NCBI RefSeq assembly: GCF_004331155.1
Contig: NZ_SJNZ01000005.1
Location: forward strand, 1-64,000
From: Acinetobacter terrestris
GTDB taxonomy: Bacteria; Pseudomonadota; Gammaproteobacteria; Pseudomonadales; Moraxellaceae
Direction: 5' to 3'
Length of the DNA stretch: 64,000 nucleotides
The notes beneath the pieces were generated by a model that had not been told where the DNA came from, ran no database searches, and was given only the letters and a program-made list of their open reading frames with translations. Positions 1 through 7,197 of this stretch are shown piece by piece; position 1 is the first letter of the stretch; each line of letters opens with the position of its first letter. The position numbers and the translations under genes were made by a program.

Positions 1-240
1 AAGGGCACCAATCTTGGCTCATCAATTTTCTGACAAATATTTCTCAAATAAACTTCGAGTCATTTCTACCATCAATCAATGAAAATAATTTCGATCGATC
101 AACCAGTAAAAATCCACACAAGTTGTTCTTCATAAGCTCTTAATGATCTACCTTGCTCTTCGTCAGAGACAAGTAACAACAAGATAATCTCAACAACTCA
201 GCGCTTCGCGCTTCGTTCGTTTCAACATATCTCGTTGGTA
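1..240 (-). ncRNA. Probable rRNA-operon leader (partial, runs off left edge)
   Basis: This stretch lies directly downstream, on the minus strand, of a strong stable-RNA-like promoter and has no credible reading frame on either strand. It contains a short GC hairpin (AGCGC GAA GCGCT). The layout of strong promoter, GC-rich discriminator and long untranslated AT-rich leader is what precedes 16S rRNA genes in Acinetobacter, so an rrn operon probably starts just outside the window. No mature 16S sequence is inside the window, so this is inference. A clear boxA could not be assigned. Confidence 0.4.
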
Positions 241-248
241 TGCGGCGT

Positions 249-276
249 ATTCTATACAGTTTCTCAAGGCGCGCAA
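249..276 (-). promoter_or_regulatory. Strong sigma70 promoter, rRNA P1-like
   Basis: Read on the minus strand there is TTGCGC, a 16-bp spacer and TAGAAT, followed at once by a GC-rich discriminator (ACGCCGCA). The region upstream is AT-rich. GC-rich discriminators are typical of stringently controlled rRNA and tRNA promoters. The promoter points towards the left edge of the window. Confidence 0.5.
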
Positions 277-289
277 CCCCTATTTTTAC

Positions 290-990
290 TTATTCGTTAT
301 GAGTGTCTATTTTTTCAGCTAATTTGCTAAAAAACCGTATTTCGGTCCATTCTTTAACCATATCTATAATAAACCCTACCTAACAGGAGTATTTAAACTC
401 ATTTATATTCCAGCTTTCACATCTAGCATTGTTATTTCTCTCTATTATCTTATTAACAGTTTTTATTTTGACTTTGCTTATTTTGAAGTGAATGACCCCA
501 AAAATGAATTTAGCTAGAAGACTGTAATCAGTCGTGAGTTGTCTGGTATTTTTCTAAAGTCGTTTAGCTCAACTTTAGACAACAAAAAAATAAAGACATC
601 AGAACTCCTCTTTTTATCTCATTATTAGCTTGGTCTAAATCTACTCATTCATTTTCCGAGCAAACCAATTTATTGTACTTACCCAAATTCCACACTTTTT
701 AAATAATGAATGCTAAAGCTAACCATCTTTACAGTTGCACTTTAACAATCAAACTTATTTGTTACTCATTCCTGAAGATCAATTGCGTATACATTTTAAT
801 TCTATCTGCATAGATATTCTTTCAACTGATTAATATCAAATTGAGCAAAAAGTAGTCTTAAAAATAAATATCTAAAATAATATGCTGAAAACGCTTAAAG
901 TGGTCTTTACTGTAATTACTTTTCTTATTACCAGAATCATTCAGTAAGTTAAACAAAGATTAATAGGCCATATAAATACGTGAGGACACT
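290..990. other. AT-rich intergenic region, no supported gene
   Basis: I find no gene with a start and ribosome binding site on either strand. The only structure seen is an interrupted inverted repeat around 537-590 (GTTGTCT...CTAAAGT paired with ACTTTAGACAAC) and a weak hairpin near 312-336. The region should contain the tehB promoter on the plus strand. Confidence 0.5.
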
Positions 991-1854
991 ATGCAAGAAC
1001 TTATCTGCTACAGGCAACTTCCCCATTGGACGCATGATTCAATTCCCCAAGCTTTTCAAAGATTACATAATACTAAAGCTGGGACATGGGCAAAACTGAC
1101 GATATTAAAAGGTGAATTAAATTTTGCGATGTTGAGTGAATCAGGAGAAATACAGTCTGAATATGTTTTTTCTACGACCCATCAACCGCCTTTCATTGAA
1201 CCTCAAGCATGGCACAAGATTGTTTCCACCAGTCAGGACATTGAATGTCAGCTGAGTTTTTACTGTAAACCCGAAGATTATTTCTCAAAGAAATATCAGA
1301 TCACGCCTACTCATTCGGAAATTTTAGCGGCAATGCCTGACCTGCATGGTGGGAAAGCACTGGATGTAGGCTGCGGTTCAGGACGGAACTCGCTGTTTTT
1401 AAGCCAGCAAGGTTTTGAGGTGGATGCGTGGGATATTAATGAAAATAGCATTCAGAAATTAAACGACATTATTCAGTCCGAACAAATCAGCAATATTCAC
1501 CCTGCAATTCGTGATTTGAATCTAAATCCTGACATTGATGATCAGTATGATTTTATCTGCTGCACTGTCGTGATGATGTTTGTAGAATCATCAACCATTC
1601 CGCCGCTCATTCAGCAGATGCAAAATGCAACCAAACCTCAGGGATTTAATTTGATCGTTTGTGCGATGGATACCGAAGATTATCCGGCTCAGCCTGATTT
1701 TCCATTTGCATTTAAACCAGGTGAGTTAAGCGCTTATTATCAGGACTGGACCATTATAAAATATAACGAAAATATCGGAGAGCTCCATCGTGTTGATGAA
1801 AATGGAAATCGTATCAAGCAGCGTTTCTCTACCTTATTAGCGCAAAAGACTTAA
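991..1854 (+). CDS. tehB: TehB-type SAM-dependent methyltransferase (tellurite resistance family)
   Basis: The product has 287 residues. Residues 1-95 look like the small beta-barrel domain (DUF1971 type) found at the N terminus of long TehB proteins. Residues about 110-285 are a class I methyltransferase with SAM-binding motif I, ALDVGCGSGRNSLFL, near 122-136. TehB proteins are thought to methylate or otherwise detoxify tellurite and similar oxyanions in the cytoplasm; the natural substrate is unclear. The ATG follows a GAGGACACT ribosome binding site. The gene stands alone between the presumed rRNA promoter and the accessory region. Confidence 0.85.
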   Translation: MQELICYRQLPHWTHDSIPQAFQRLHNTKAGTWAKLTILKGELNFAMLSESGEIQSEYVFSTTHQPPFIEPQAWHKIVSTSQDIECQLSFYCKPEDYFSKKYQITPTHSEILAAMPDLHGGKALDVGCGSGRNSLFLSQQGFEVDAWDINENSIQKLNDIIQSEQISNIHPAIRDLNLNPDIDDQYDFICCTVVMMFVESSTIPPLIQQMQNATKPQGFNLIVCAMDTEDYPAQPDFPFAFKPGELSAYYQDWTIIKYNENIGELHRVDENGNRIKQRFSTLLAQKT

Positions 1855-2138
1855 CAAGGTACATCTTGAAATTAAATGCCTATACTAAGTAAATTAAACG
1901 CTACTAGAGTAGTTATCATATTTAACCTTACTTTATATAGAGTATTTCACACAACAAAAGGTTCTAAATTTCAATAATTTAGTGCCTTAACTATAATTAA
2001 TATCTACACATTACTATACAAGTTGAAATCAACTTCATCTACGAACTCACCTTAGCCTACACCTCAAAACAAGAAAAACGCAACCTCATCCACCTTGTCC
2101 AGTCCTGCATTTTATTTCAGACAAAATCTACAAATAAT
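1855..2138. other. Non-coding stretch with a coding-like remnant
   Basis: This is mostly AT-rich and featureless. Between about 2025 and 2111 one plus-strand frame is open and rich in codons ending in C, with a plausible protein composition (reads EINFIYELTLAY then TSKQEKRNLIHLVQSC). There is no start codon in that frame after an upstream TAA at 1998. It may be the tail of a lost gene. I cannot name a family. Confidence 0.3.
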
Positions 2139-2162
2139 TTAATAAAAATTTTGTACATCAAA

Positions 2163-2184
2163 AAACCACCCGAAGGTGGTTTTA
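2163..2184 (-). terminator. Intrinsic terminator for the 2417-2650 gene
   Basis: A hairpin AAAACCACC TTC GGGTGGTTTT is followed on the minus strand by further Ts. It sits about 230 bp downstream of the stop of the 77-residue minus-strand gene. Confidence 0.6.
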
Positions 2185-2416
2185 TCAAATCTTGAGGTTA
2201 GTTGGCCATTTGTCCCAGACCATATATAACAAGCATAAGCATTAAAGTCGAAGATGAAGTTACAAATATTTCTATTGTACTCATTGCTCTCATTCCCTGC
2301 TTTTATTTGTTCTTTTTTATACCTATAAATAAGAGCAGGATCAATAATTAATTGAAACAGGATGTAAATATTATGAGAATTATCAACCATAAAATATCTT
2401 CACAAGTAGAAATGAA

Positions 2417-2650
2417 TTATTTCTTTTTCCACTCGAATAAAGGTTCGTCATTTGTAGCGACTCCAATTTCACAGCCTAGAAATTTCATATCCACAATACC
2501 CGTATCCATTGGAGTAGTGCTAATAAAATGACTTTGCTCCTCGAGTAATTTTTTATAGCTATCGGGACTTATGAATAGATAATTAGGTACTTTATAGTTT
2601 TGATCTATGTAATCGAAAAATGCCTGTTTTACTTGTTCTGATAAGTTCAT
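2417..2650 (-). CDS. Hypothetical small acidic protein (77 aa)
   Basis: The family is not recognised. The 77-residue product begins MNLSEQVKQAFFDYIDQNYK and ends in a lysine-rich tail (EWKKK). It is predicted to be soluble, with no signal peptide or membrane segment. A near-perfect ribosome binding site, GGAGGT, lies five bases upstream of the ATG, which makes this a well-supported translation start. It is the first of several short minus-strand units in this region, each followed by its own terminator. Confidence 0.6.
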   Translation of the reverse strand: MNLSEQVKQAFFDYIDQNYKVPNYLFISPDSYKKLLEEQSHFISTTPMDTGIVDMKFLGCEIGVATNDEPLFEWKKK

Positions 2651-2852
2651 TTTACACCTCCACCGATAACCTAAAATAAGATGCAGAAAACGATCAGGTG
2701 GGTCGTTTTTTTACAGCCACCTTATCCGCTTAATTTTTATACATCCAGAATACATGCTCATTTTTCAAACTCAATATCTGATTTGTTCCTTCTCATTAAG
2801 CGGCTATAAACTCCAGCTTTCCAACAAGACTCGTACTTTTATACCCTTCAGA

Positions 2853-3101
2853 TTAAAAGTGGCCTTCTAAATACGAGTGAATAGAGAATTCATGATCTGT
2901 TTTCAACAACTCTTCCACATAAAAAACCCGATCAATCTTCGCAAGCGACAGGGCTGATATGTATTGTATTACGTTGGTCAAATTGGAGGGAATTTAGTCT
3001 GGTTTAGTCTTATCATTCTCCTGATATTCAACTTCAGTAAATATATTGGACTCATAATCGTATGCATGAATACAAAATAATTTACTCAGAAATCTAATCA
3101 T
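2853..3101 (-). pseudogene. Small frame interrupted by one TAA stop (35 + 46 codons)
   Basis: An ATG at 3101 is preceded by AGGTGAAACC, a usable ribosome binding site, and opens a 35-residue frame (MIRFLSKLFCIHAYDYESNI...) that stops at a TAA at 2994-2996. The same frame then continues for 46 coding-like codons (…SALSLAKIDRVFYVEELLK…) to a second TAA at 2853. Either the gene has acquired one nonsense codon, or the first 35 codons are a real microprotein. No family is recognised. Confidence 0.4.
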
Positions 3102-3141
3102 GGTTTCACCTAGGTTAATAAGTTGATGTTCAAAAATAAAA

Positions 3142-3411
3142 CTATAGATGTAATTGCCGATATACCCATTTTAGGAATTCATTTTTATCCCTTAATGAAG
3201 GTGCTAATTTAATATTTACTATTTCTCGACTGCCAAATCTGCCTACAATCTTAGAAGGCGAATCAAGTCTTATTTCAGTTTGAAAATCCTCATGAATGGC
3301 CGAGAAGAATTCCAACAATAGATCCAGCTCAGTTTTCGATTTAAAGCCAGGATGCTCTGCAACAAAGTTATACACTTGTTGCAATATATAAAAATTAGCA
3401 ATATTTTCAAT
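3142..3411 (-). CDS. Unknown 89-aa protein, paralogue of 6890-7159; ATT or TTG start
   Basis: The protein family is unknown. It aligns end to end without gaps with the product of 6890-7159: both have 89 codons, share QVYNF, a FF(S/T)EIH-like segment, DSPSKI, FGS(R)(E/K)IVNI and a final WVY(R/K)QL. At the position of the paralogue's ATG this copy has ATT (3409-3411). The first conventional start in frame is TTG at 3384, which would drop nine aligned residues. There is no strong ribosome binding site before either start. It is either a gene with a rare ATT start or a copy decaying after loss of its ATG. Confidence 0.5.
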   Translation of the reverse strand: MENIANFYILQQVYNFVAEHPGFKSKTELDLLLEFFSAIHEDFQTEIRLDSPSKIVGRFGSREIVNIKLAPSLRDKNEFLKWVYRQLHL

Positions 3412-3508
3412 TTTTTAATCAAGTAAGTGATTAATTAAACTATATACTGCATATACCCTTCTTAAAATTTAGAAAATATTTGTTAAGTATTTGCTTATAT
3501 TTAGTATA

Positions 3509-3535
3509 AAAAAGCCCATTTTTTAGATGGACTTT
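3509..3535 (-). terminator. Intrinsic terminator for the 3606 gene
   Basis: The hairpin AAAAG(T)CCAT ... ATGG(G)CTTTT has one mismatch and is followed by a run of Ts on the minus strand. It lies about 70 bp past the stop codon of the gene at 3606. Confidence 0.55.
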
Positions 3536-3605
3536 TCATTTTTTATTTACAGTATTTATAGTTATTCCGAAAAAGATCAGATAAAAATAAGTTCATATTG
3601 GTAAT

Positions 3606-3842
3606 TTATGCATAGCCTTCACTGAGTATTTTAAAGACGACCTGAGTTCGAGGATGCGTAAATGTCTCGTCATCCCTTAAATCAATGACTTTGTCTGTAA
3701 GCGCGATTTTAGATAAAGGTATCCATGCTTCGTCGTTACTCGCTTCACTTAGAACTCTTTCATAAATCCGTTCTACGATAATTTCTGTGCCACACTTACT
3801 TTTAGCACTCACCTTGTAATAGCCCCCAATTAAAACGGACAC
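3606..3842 (-). CDS. Hypothetical protein with 5' end cut off by an IS element
   Basis: The body reads YYKVSAKSKCGTEIIVERIY and so on to …VVFKILSEGYA, a soluble protein of about 71 residues of unknown family. The first seven codons of the present frame (GTG start, MSVLIGG) lie inside the terminal repeat of the neighbouring IS. Joining the two flanks at the 3-bp duplication gives the presumed original order AGAGGTGTGTATTACAAG, in which translation would most simply begin at a GTG next to the insertion point. The insertion therefore hit the 5' end of the gene and cut it from its own promoter; expression now depends on the IS end. Confidence 0.45.
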   Translation of the reverse strand: MSVLIGGYYKVSAKSKCGTEIIVERIYERVLSEASNDEAWIPLSKIALTDKVIDLRDDETFTHPRTQVVFKILSEGYA

Positions 3843-3888
3843 TTCTCAATTAAGACCTAGTCATAGCACTAGGGTTAAGGAGTGTTCT

Positions 3889-4275
3889 ATGGAACGTATT
3901 GAAGTTATTACATCAGTTCAACGTCGTCGACGTTATTCAGGTCAGGAAAAAGCTCAGTTTGTCGCCATGACCATGCAACCAGGCTCATCCGTTTCCTCTG
4001 TTGCCAGACAGTATGGCATCTCACCAAGTTTGCTGTTTAAATGGAAAAGACTTATGCAGGATGGTGGAGTCACTGCCGTGGAAGCCAATGATCAAGTTGT
4101 TAGCGTTTCTGACTATAATTCGCTGTTAAAAAAGGTCAAACAGCTGGAGCAAATGCTAGGCCGTAAAACAGTAGAAGCTGAAATTCTCAAAGATGCCTTA
4201 GAGATTGCCCAGGCAAAAAAGTACATATCGCACATGCCCTTATTACCACCCAACGATACCCAACACAGCAAATAG
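3889..4275 (+). CDS. IS2-group transposase OrfA
   Basis: The 128-residue product has a helix-turn-helix of the IS3 OrfA type (SSVARQYGISPSLLFKWKRL, about residues 35-54), followed by a leucine-zipper-like stretch (about 82-110) that mediates multimerisation. It matches the layout of IS2 OrfA. An AAGGAG ribosome binding site lies seven bases before the ATG. Ribosomes slipping back one base at the A6G run at 4215-4221 would pass into the orfB frame, which is open from that point, to make the OrfAB transposase (3889-5102). Confidence 0.85.
   Translation: MERIEVITSVQRRRRYSGQEKAQFVAMTMQPGSSVSSVARQYGISPSLLFKWKRLMQDGGVTAVEANDQVVSVSDYNSLLKKVKQLEQMLGRKTVEAEILKDALEIAQAKKYISHMPLLPPNDTQHSK
4215..4221 (+). 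promoter_or_regulatory. Programmed -1 frameshift site (A6G)
   Basis: The heptamer AAAAAAG lies near the end of orfA, read in frame 0 as GCA AAA AAG. The orfB frame is one base back and stays open from here to 5102, giving a continuous OrfAB fusion. A6G slippery sites are well known in IS2-group and other IS3-family elements. Confidence 0.7.
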
Positions 4276-4289
4276 CCCATACCTTAGGT

Positions 4290-5102
4290 GTGTCCAGATC
4301 GAACCTTTATCGGCGAATGAAGCAGCCAGAAGCTGCTTCTCGTTTACGATACTCTAAGGCGGATGATATGGTTTTATTACCCATCATTCGGGAGATCTGT
4401 GATCAACGGCCGAGTAATGGATATCGACGGGTTACCGCGCATTTAAACCGTTATCTGAAACAGCATGTAATAAAACTTGCTCGGGTCAACCCCAAACGTA
4501 TTTACCGGATCATGAAGCAGAATCAGTTGCTTCTCACGCAAGACGAGCCATTAAAGAATGACCGGACGCATGATGGGCGAGTTGCAGTATCTGTATCAAA
4601 CAGCCGCTGGTGTTCGGATGGCTTTGAGATCAAGTGTTGGAATGGTGAGAAAGTACGGGTGATCTTTAGCCTGGATTGCTGTGATCGGGAAATCATGAGT
4701 TATCTTGCAACAACTACTGGTATCAGTAGTGACATGGTATGTGATGTACTGGTACAGAGCATGGAAAAACGCTTTGGTGCGGTCAGTTATTTGCCTCAGC
4801 CCGTTGAATGGCTGACAGATAATGGCAGTTGTTATATTGCGAAATCGACACGACAATTTGCACATGCACTTGGTTTTCAGATCTGTACCACACCGATTAG
4901 AAGTCCACAGAGCAATGGGATGGCGGAAGCCTTTGTAAAGACATTCAAACGGGATTACGTCTATTTGAATGATGTGCCTGATGCTAAAACTGTGCTGAAT
5001 GCTTTGCCGCTATGGATAGAAGATTACAATTGCAATCATCCACATAGTGGATTAAAAATGAAATCCCCTCGGGAGTTTCGGGCGCTAAAATTAGCGAGTT
5101 AA
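4290..5102 (+). CDS. IS2-group transposase OrfB (DDE integrase-like)
   Basis: The 270-residue catalytic part has an HTH-like N terminus (SRSNLYRRM), a zinc-free IS3 rve core and the three catalytic acidic residues of the DDE triad. The first D is in RWCSDGFEI (about residue 109), the second in WLTDNGSCY (about 177) and the E in NGMAEAFVKTFKRDY (about 213). The GTG at 4290 is only the first start-like codon of the frame; the functional enzyme is most likely made by frameshifting from orfA. It ends 21 bp before the right terminal repeat boundary. Confidence 0.85.
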   Translation: MSRSNLYRRMKQPEAASRLRYSKADDMVLLPIIREICDQRPSNGYRRVTAHLNRYLKQHVIKLARVNPKRIYRIMKQNQLLLTQDEPLKNDRTHDGRVAVSVSNSRWCSDGFEIKCWNGEKVRVIFSLDCCDREIMSYLATTTGISSDMVCDVLVQSMEKRFGAVSYLPQPVEWLTDNGSCYIAKSTRQFAHALGFQICTTPIRSPQSNGMAEAFVKTFKRDYVYLNDVPDAKTVLNALPLWIEDYNCNHPHSGLKMKSPREFRALKLAS

Positions 5103-5261
5103 CTGTCCGTTTTTACGGGGGCTAATACACACCTCTTTTAATTTGTGAAGTTTAGGCATTTTATCTGTCTCTTATTTTGTTCTAGGCATTATAAAAAAGC
5201 ATTCAATAAAAATTGTAAATTTTATAATTAAATATGTAATTATTTCTTTAGAATTAGAAAC

Positions 5262-5483
5262 TTATTTTATATTTTTAATAAAATCTGATATCAAGTGTTT
5301 CTCATTCATGTGATCGTCTTTTTTCGCCCCCTGATCTAATGCCTTATCAGGTTCTACTTTTCCCTCATAAAAACCATAGGATCTATATAGATACAGATTT
5401 TTTTGCTTAAGGAAATCGGAGATATTTTTTCTAGACAAAAAAAAATCCACACTTAGGAAAGTATGGATATAAACTAAAAACAC
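5262..5483 (-). CDS. Doubtful short frame (73 aa) running through a terminator
   Basis: The frame begins with GTG and its first 15 codons are encoded by a perfect terminator hairpin (5445-5468), so the full length is unlikely to be translated as one piece. The C-terminal part (…GFYEGKVEPDKALDQGAKK…) has a more protein-like composition. No family is recognised and there is no good ribosome binding site. It is listed because the 3' half could be the remnant of a gene. Confidence 0.2.
   Translation of the reverse strand: MFLVYIHTFLSVDFFLSRKNISDFLKQKNLYLYRSYGFYEGKVEPDKALDQGAKKDDHMNEKHLISDFIKNIK
5445..5468 (-). terminator. Strong intrinsic terminator
   Basis: On the minus strand ATCCATACTT TCCT AAGTGTGGAT forms a 10-bp stem with one wobble pair, followed by nine Ts. 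It ends a minus-strand transcript from above 5480 whose gene I cannot define. Confidence 0.7.
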
Positions 5484-5633
5484 CTTGGGAGGTGCAGAAA
5501 CTACAGCTAGTTCCTGTTGATTATTTTGTATACTTATCCATCAATTTCCATTGGCGAAATATACCAAAAATTAAAATAATGTTACACAAATCAAATTATT
5601 GAAATCCAAATTTAATAATTGAGAGTAAATAAA

Positions 5634-5656
5634 AAGCCCGATCAATGATCGAGCTT
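5634..5656 (-). terminator. Intrinsic terminator for the 35-aa membrane ORF
   Basis: Minus-strand hairpin AAGCTCGATC ATT GATCGGGCTT followed by TTTATTT. It lies 20 bp after the stop of the small frame at 5677-5784. Confidence 0.65.
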
Positions 5657-5676
5657 CTAATATTTTTTACACTTTC

Positions 5677-5784
5677 CTAAACAGGAGTTAAAGTGTAAAA
5701 ATTAATCCCCACAAACATTACGAATAAACTGGATAAAATCAAATAGGTATCAACAATATTAAAGCTTTTGATGAAATTCCACAT
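5677..5784 (-). CDS. Candidate 35-aa single-span membrane protein
   Basis: The frame runs from ATG at 5784 to TAG at 5677 and reads MWNFIKSFNIVDTYLILSSL then FVMFVGINFYTLTPV. Residues about 13-30 form one hydrophobic segment. A terminator follows within 25 bp, consistent with a tiny self-contained transcription unit. The ribosome binding site is weak. The family is unknown. Small size makes chance a real alternative. Confidence 0.35.
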   Translation of the reverse strand: MWNFIKSFNIVDTYLILSSLFVMFVGINFYTLTPV

Positions 5785-5947
5785 ATAATAGGAAGGTTAA
5801 CTCTTGTAATAGTATGTAAAATATACTACATAATTCATGCATAATCAATGAGATGCTAATGCACTCATAGTTTCTACACATAAGACGCGATCTTTGAGCC
5901 TTTTCTTTTTTGATCACCTCAATGCAAAACCGTGAATAATAAAAATC

Positions 5948-5975
5948 CGCTTAACAGAGCCTATTAAGCGGACTT
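5948..5975. terminator. Terminator-like hairpin
   Basis: TCCGCTTAA and TTAAGCGGA form a 9-bp stem around a 9-nt loop. Ts follow on the minus strand (TTTTTATT), and a longer T run lies a little further on the plus strand. No gene can be attached to it with confidence. Confidence 0.4.
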
Positions 5976-6142
5976 AAATAATTGTTTTTTTCTATTTTTA
6001 TAGTTGTTTCTTTCTTGGAATAACTAGAAGATATCACTAAAAATTCATTAACAAAGTATAGAGAATATAGATAATCTGTTTTTAAACGTTTACTTTAAGT
6101 TGTTTTTTCTTTATCAAAATCAATTATATAAAAAAATTAAAA

Positions 6143-6166
6143 AAGCCCAATCAAATGATCGAGCTT
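6143..6166 (-). terminator. Terminator after the 54-aa membrane ORF
   Basis: An imperfect 10-bp hairpin (two mismatches) similar in sequence to the one at 5634-5656, followed on the minus strand by TTTTTTAATTTTTTT. It begins about 25 bp after the stop codon of the frame at 6192-6356. Confidence 0.55.
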
Positions 6167-6191
6167 CGTTTATCTATTATTGCAACAACAT

Positions 6192-6356
6192 TTACTTCCT
6201 ATTCGCAAGATGGAATAAAGAAGTTTCTGCCTCCATTATCAATATTCTTATTCTTTCTGATTTTTTTCTCTTAAAATCTGCATAAACCTGCATACCCAGT
6301 AAAGACAAACCTATCAGAAATATTCCACTTAGAATAATAACCCTTTTTCTATCCAT
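6192..6356 (-). CDS. Candidate 54-aa membrane-anchored small protein
   Basis: The frame runs from ATG at 6356 to TAA at 6192. It begins MDRKRVIILSGIFLIGLSLL: a positively charged start followed by one membrane span (about residues 6-25). A basic, then mixed, cytoplasmic or periplasmic tail of about 28 residues follows (…ADFKRKKSERIRILIMEAET…). A terminator lies just downstream. There is no strong ribosome binding site. The family is unknown. Confidence 0.45.
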   Translation of the reverse strand: MDRKRVIILSGIFLIGLSLLGMQVYADFKRKKSERIRILIMEAETSLFHLANRK

Positions 6357-6889
6357 GACTTAACCAGATGCACAATAGTTATTGTAAATCCTAGTTTTAC
6401 ATTCATTCCATACCCAGCAGCAATGGCGGAAAGAACCTATTCACTTTAAAAGTTTTTTGTTACTCATTAATATGGCATTAAACAATGCTGAATACTCCAC
6501 TCTTTATAATAATTTTAAATGCATATTTAATTTATTTTTATATATCAATAACATAATATTGACTCTAATCCCTATGAGTTAATGGCTCATTAATTAAAAA
6601 TATTTACCTTTTGTACTCAGCTTTTGATCGCATGATGGATAAACATGTAGACAATAAAAAACCTATTTTGGAGGCATAGATTAGAGCTATTGGAAGCTAA
6701 CTTGCTATAAAAACTGATATATATTAAATATTTAGTAAGCTTAAGTGCGATTAAAATTAGCTACTGAAAAAAATCAGTTATATTCATTTTTCTTTATATT
6801 TATATATGGTGATTTCTATCTTTAATCCTCATAAAAACAGCATATCCGAGATCTTGCAATCTCATGCAGACCTCATTTATTATCTAAAT
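6357..6889. other. AT-rich intergenic region, nothing firm
   Basis: No gene with both start and ribosome binding site was found on either strand. A few short frames exist (for example a 15-codon one beginning near 6631), but none has support. The minus strand here should contain the promoter of the 54-aa frame. Confidence 0.4.
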
Positions 6890-7159
6890 TTAGGAATTTA
6901 ATTGTTTATATACCCATTCCAAGAAATCAGTTTTATTTCTTAAGGGAGGTGATAAATCGATATTGACTATTTTACGACTTCCAAACATAAGAGTAATTTT
7001 AGAAGGTGAATCAAATCTTATCCCTGCTTCATGATCTTGATGAATTTCGGTAAAAAAATCTAATAATTGTTCCTGATTCTTTTTTACTTTAAATCCTGGT
7101 CGTACCACAATGAAATTGTAGACTTGCTCCAAGAGATGAAAATTAGCATTTTTGTCCAT
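6890..7159 (-). CDS. Unknown 89-aa protein, paralogue of 3142-3411
   Basis: The family is unknown. The soluble 89-residue product begins MDKNANFHLLEQVYNFIVVR and shows the shared signature of the pair: QVYNF, DFFTEIHQD, DSPSKI, FGSRKIVNI, and a final WVYKQL. Unlike its paralogue it keeps an ATG start, though the ribosome binding site is poor in both. The two copies differ at roughly half of the positions, so the duplication is old or the copies arrived separately. Confidence 0.6.
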   Translation of the reverse strand: MDKNANFHLLEQVYNFIVVRPGFKVKKNQEQLLDFFTEIHQDHEAGIRFDSPSKITLMFGSRKIVNIDLSPPLRNKTDFLEWVYKQLNS

Positions 7160-7197
7160 TTTTTATTATCTATGGAAGTAACTCATGGAGGTTTAAT

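Larger units (their letters stand above)
3821..5123 (+). mobile_element. IS3-family insertion sequence, IS2 group, apparently intact
   Basis: The terminal inverted repeats are imperfect: AGCCCCC then AATTAAAACGGACA on the left, and the complement of AGCCCCCGTAAAAACGGACA on the right. The element is flanked by a 3-bp direct repeat, AAT (3818-3820 and 5124-5126), typical of IS3-family insertions. It encodes orfA and orfB in overlapping phases, with an A6G slippery site (4215-4221) for -1 frameshifting. Length is about 1.3 kb. No frameshift or stop mutation is seen, so it may still be active. Element ends may shift by a base because of ambiguity at the repeat. Confidence 0.85.

Noticed and set aside
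2139..2390. Minus-strand frame of 83 codons
   Set aside because: Its last codons are encoded by the terminator hairpin at 2163-2184, there is no ribosome binding site, and composition is not protein-like.
6100..6285. Plus-strand frame of 61 codons
   Set aside because: It runs through a minus-strand terminator and opposite the better-supported 54-residue frame; no ribosome binding site.
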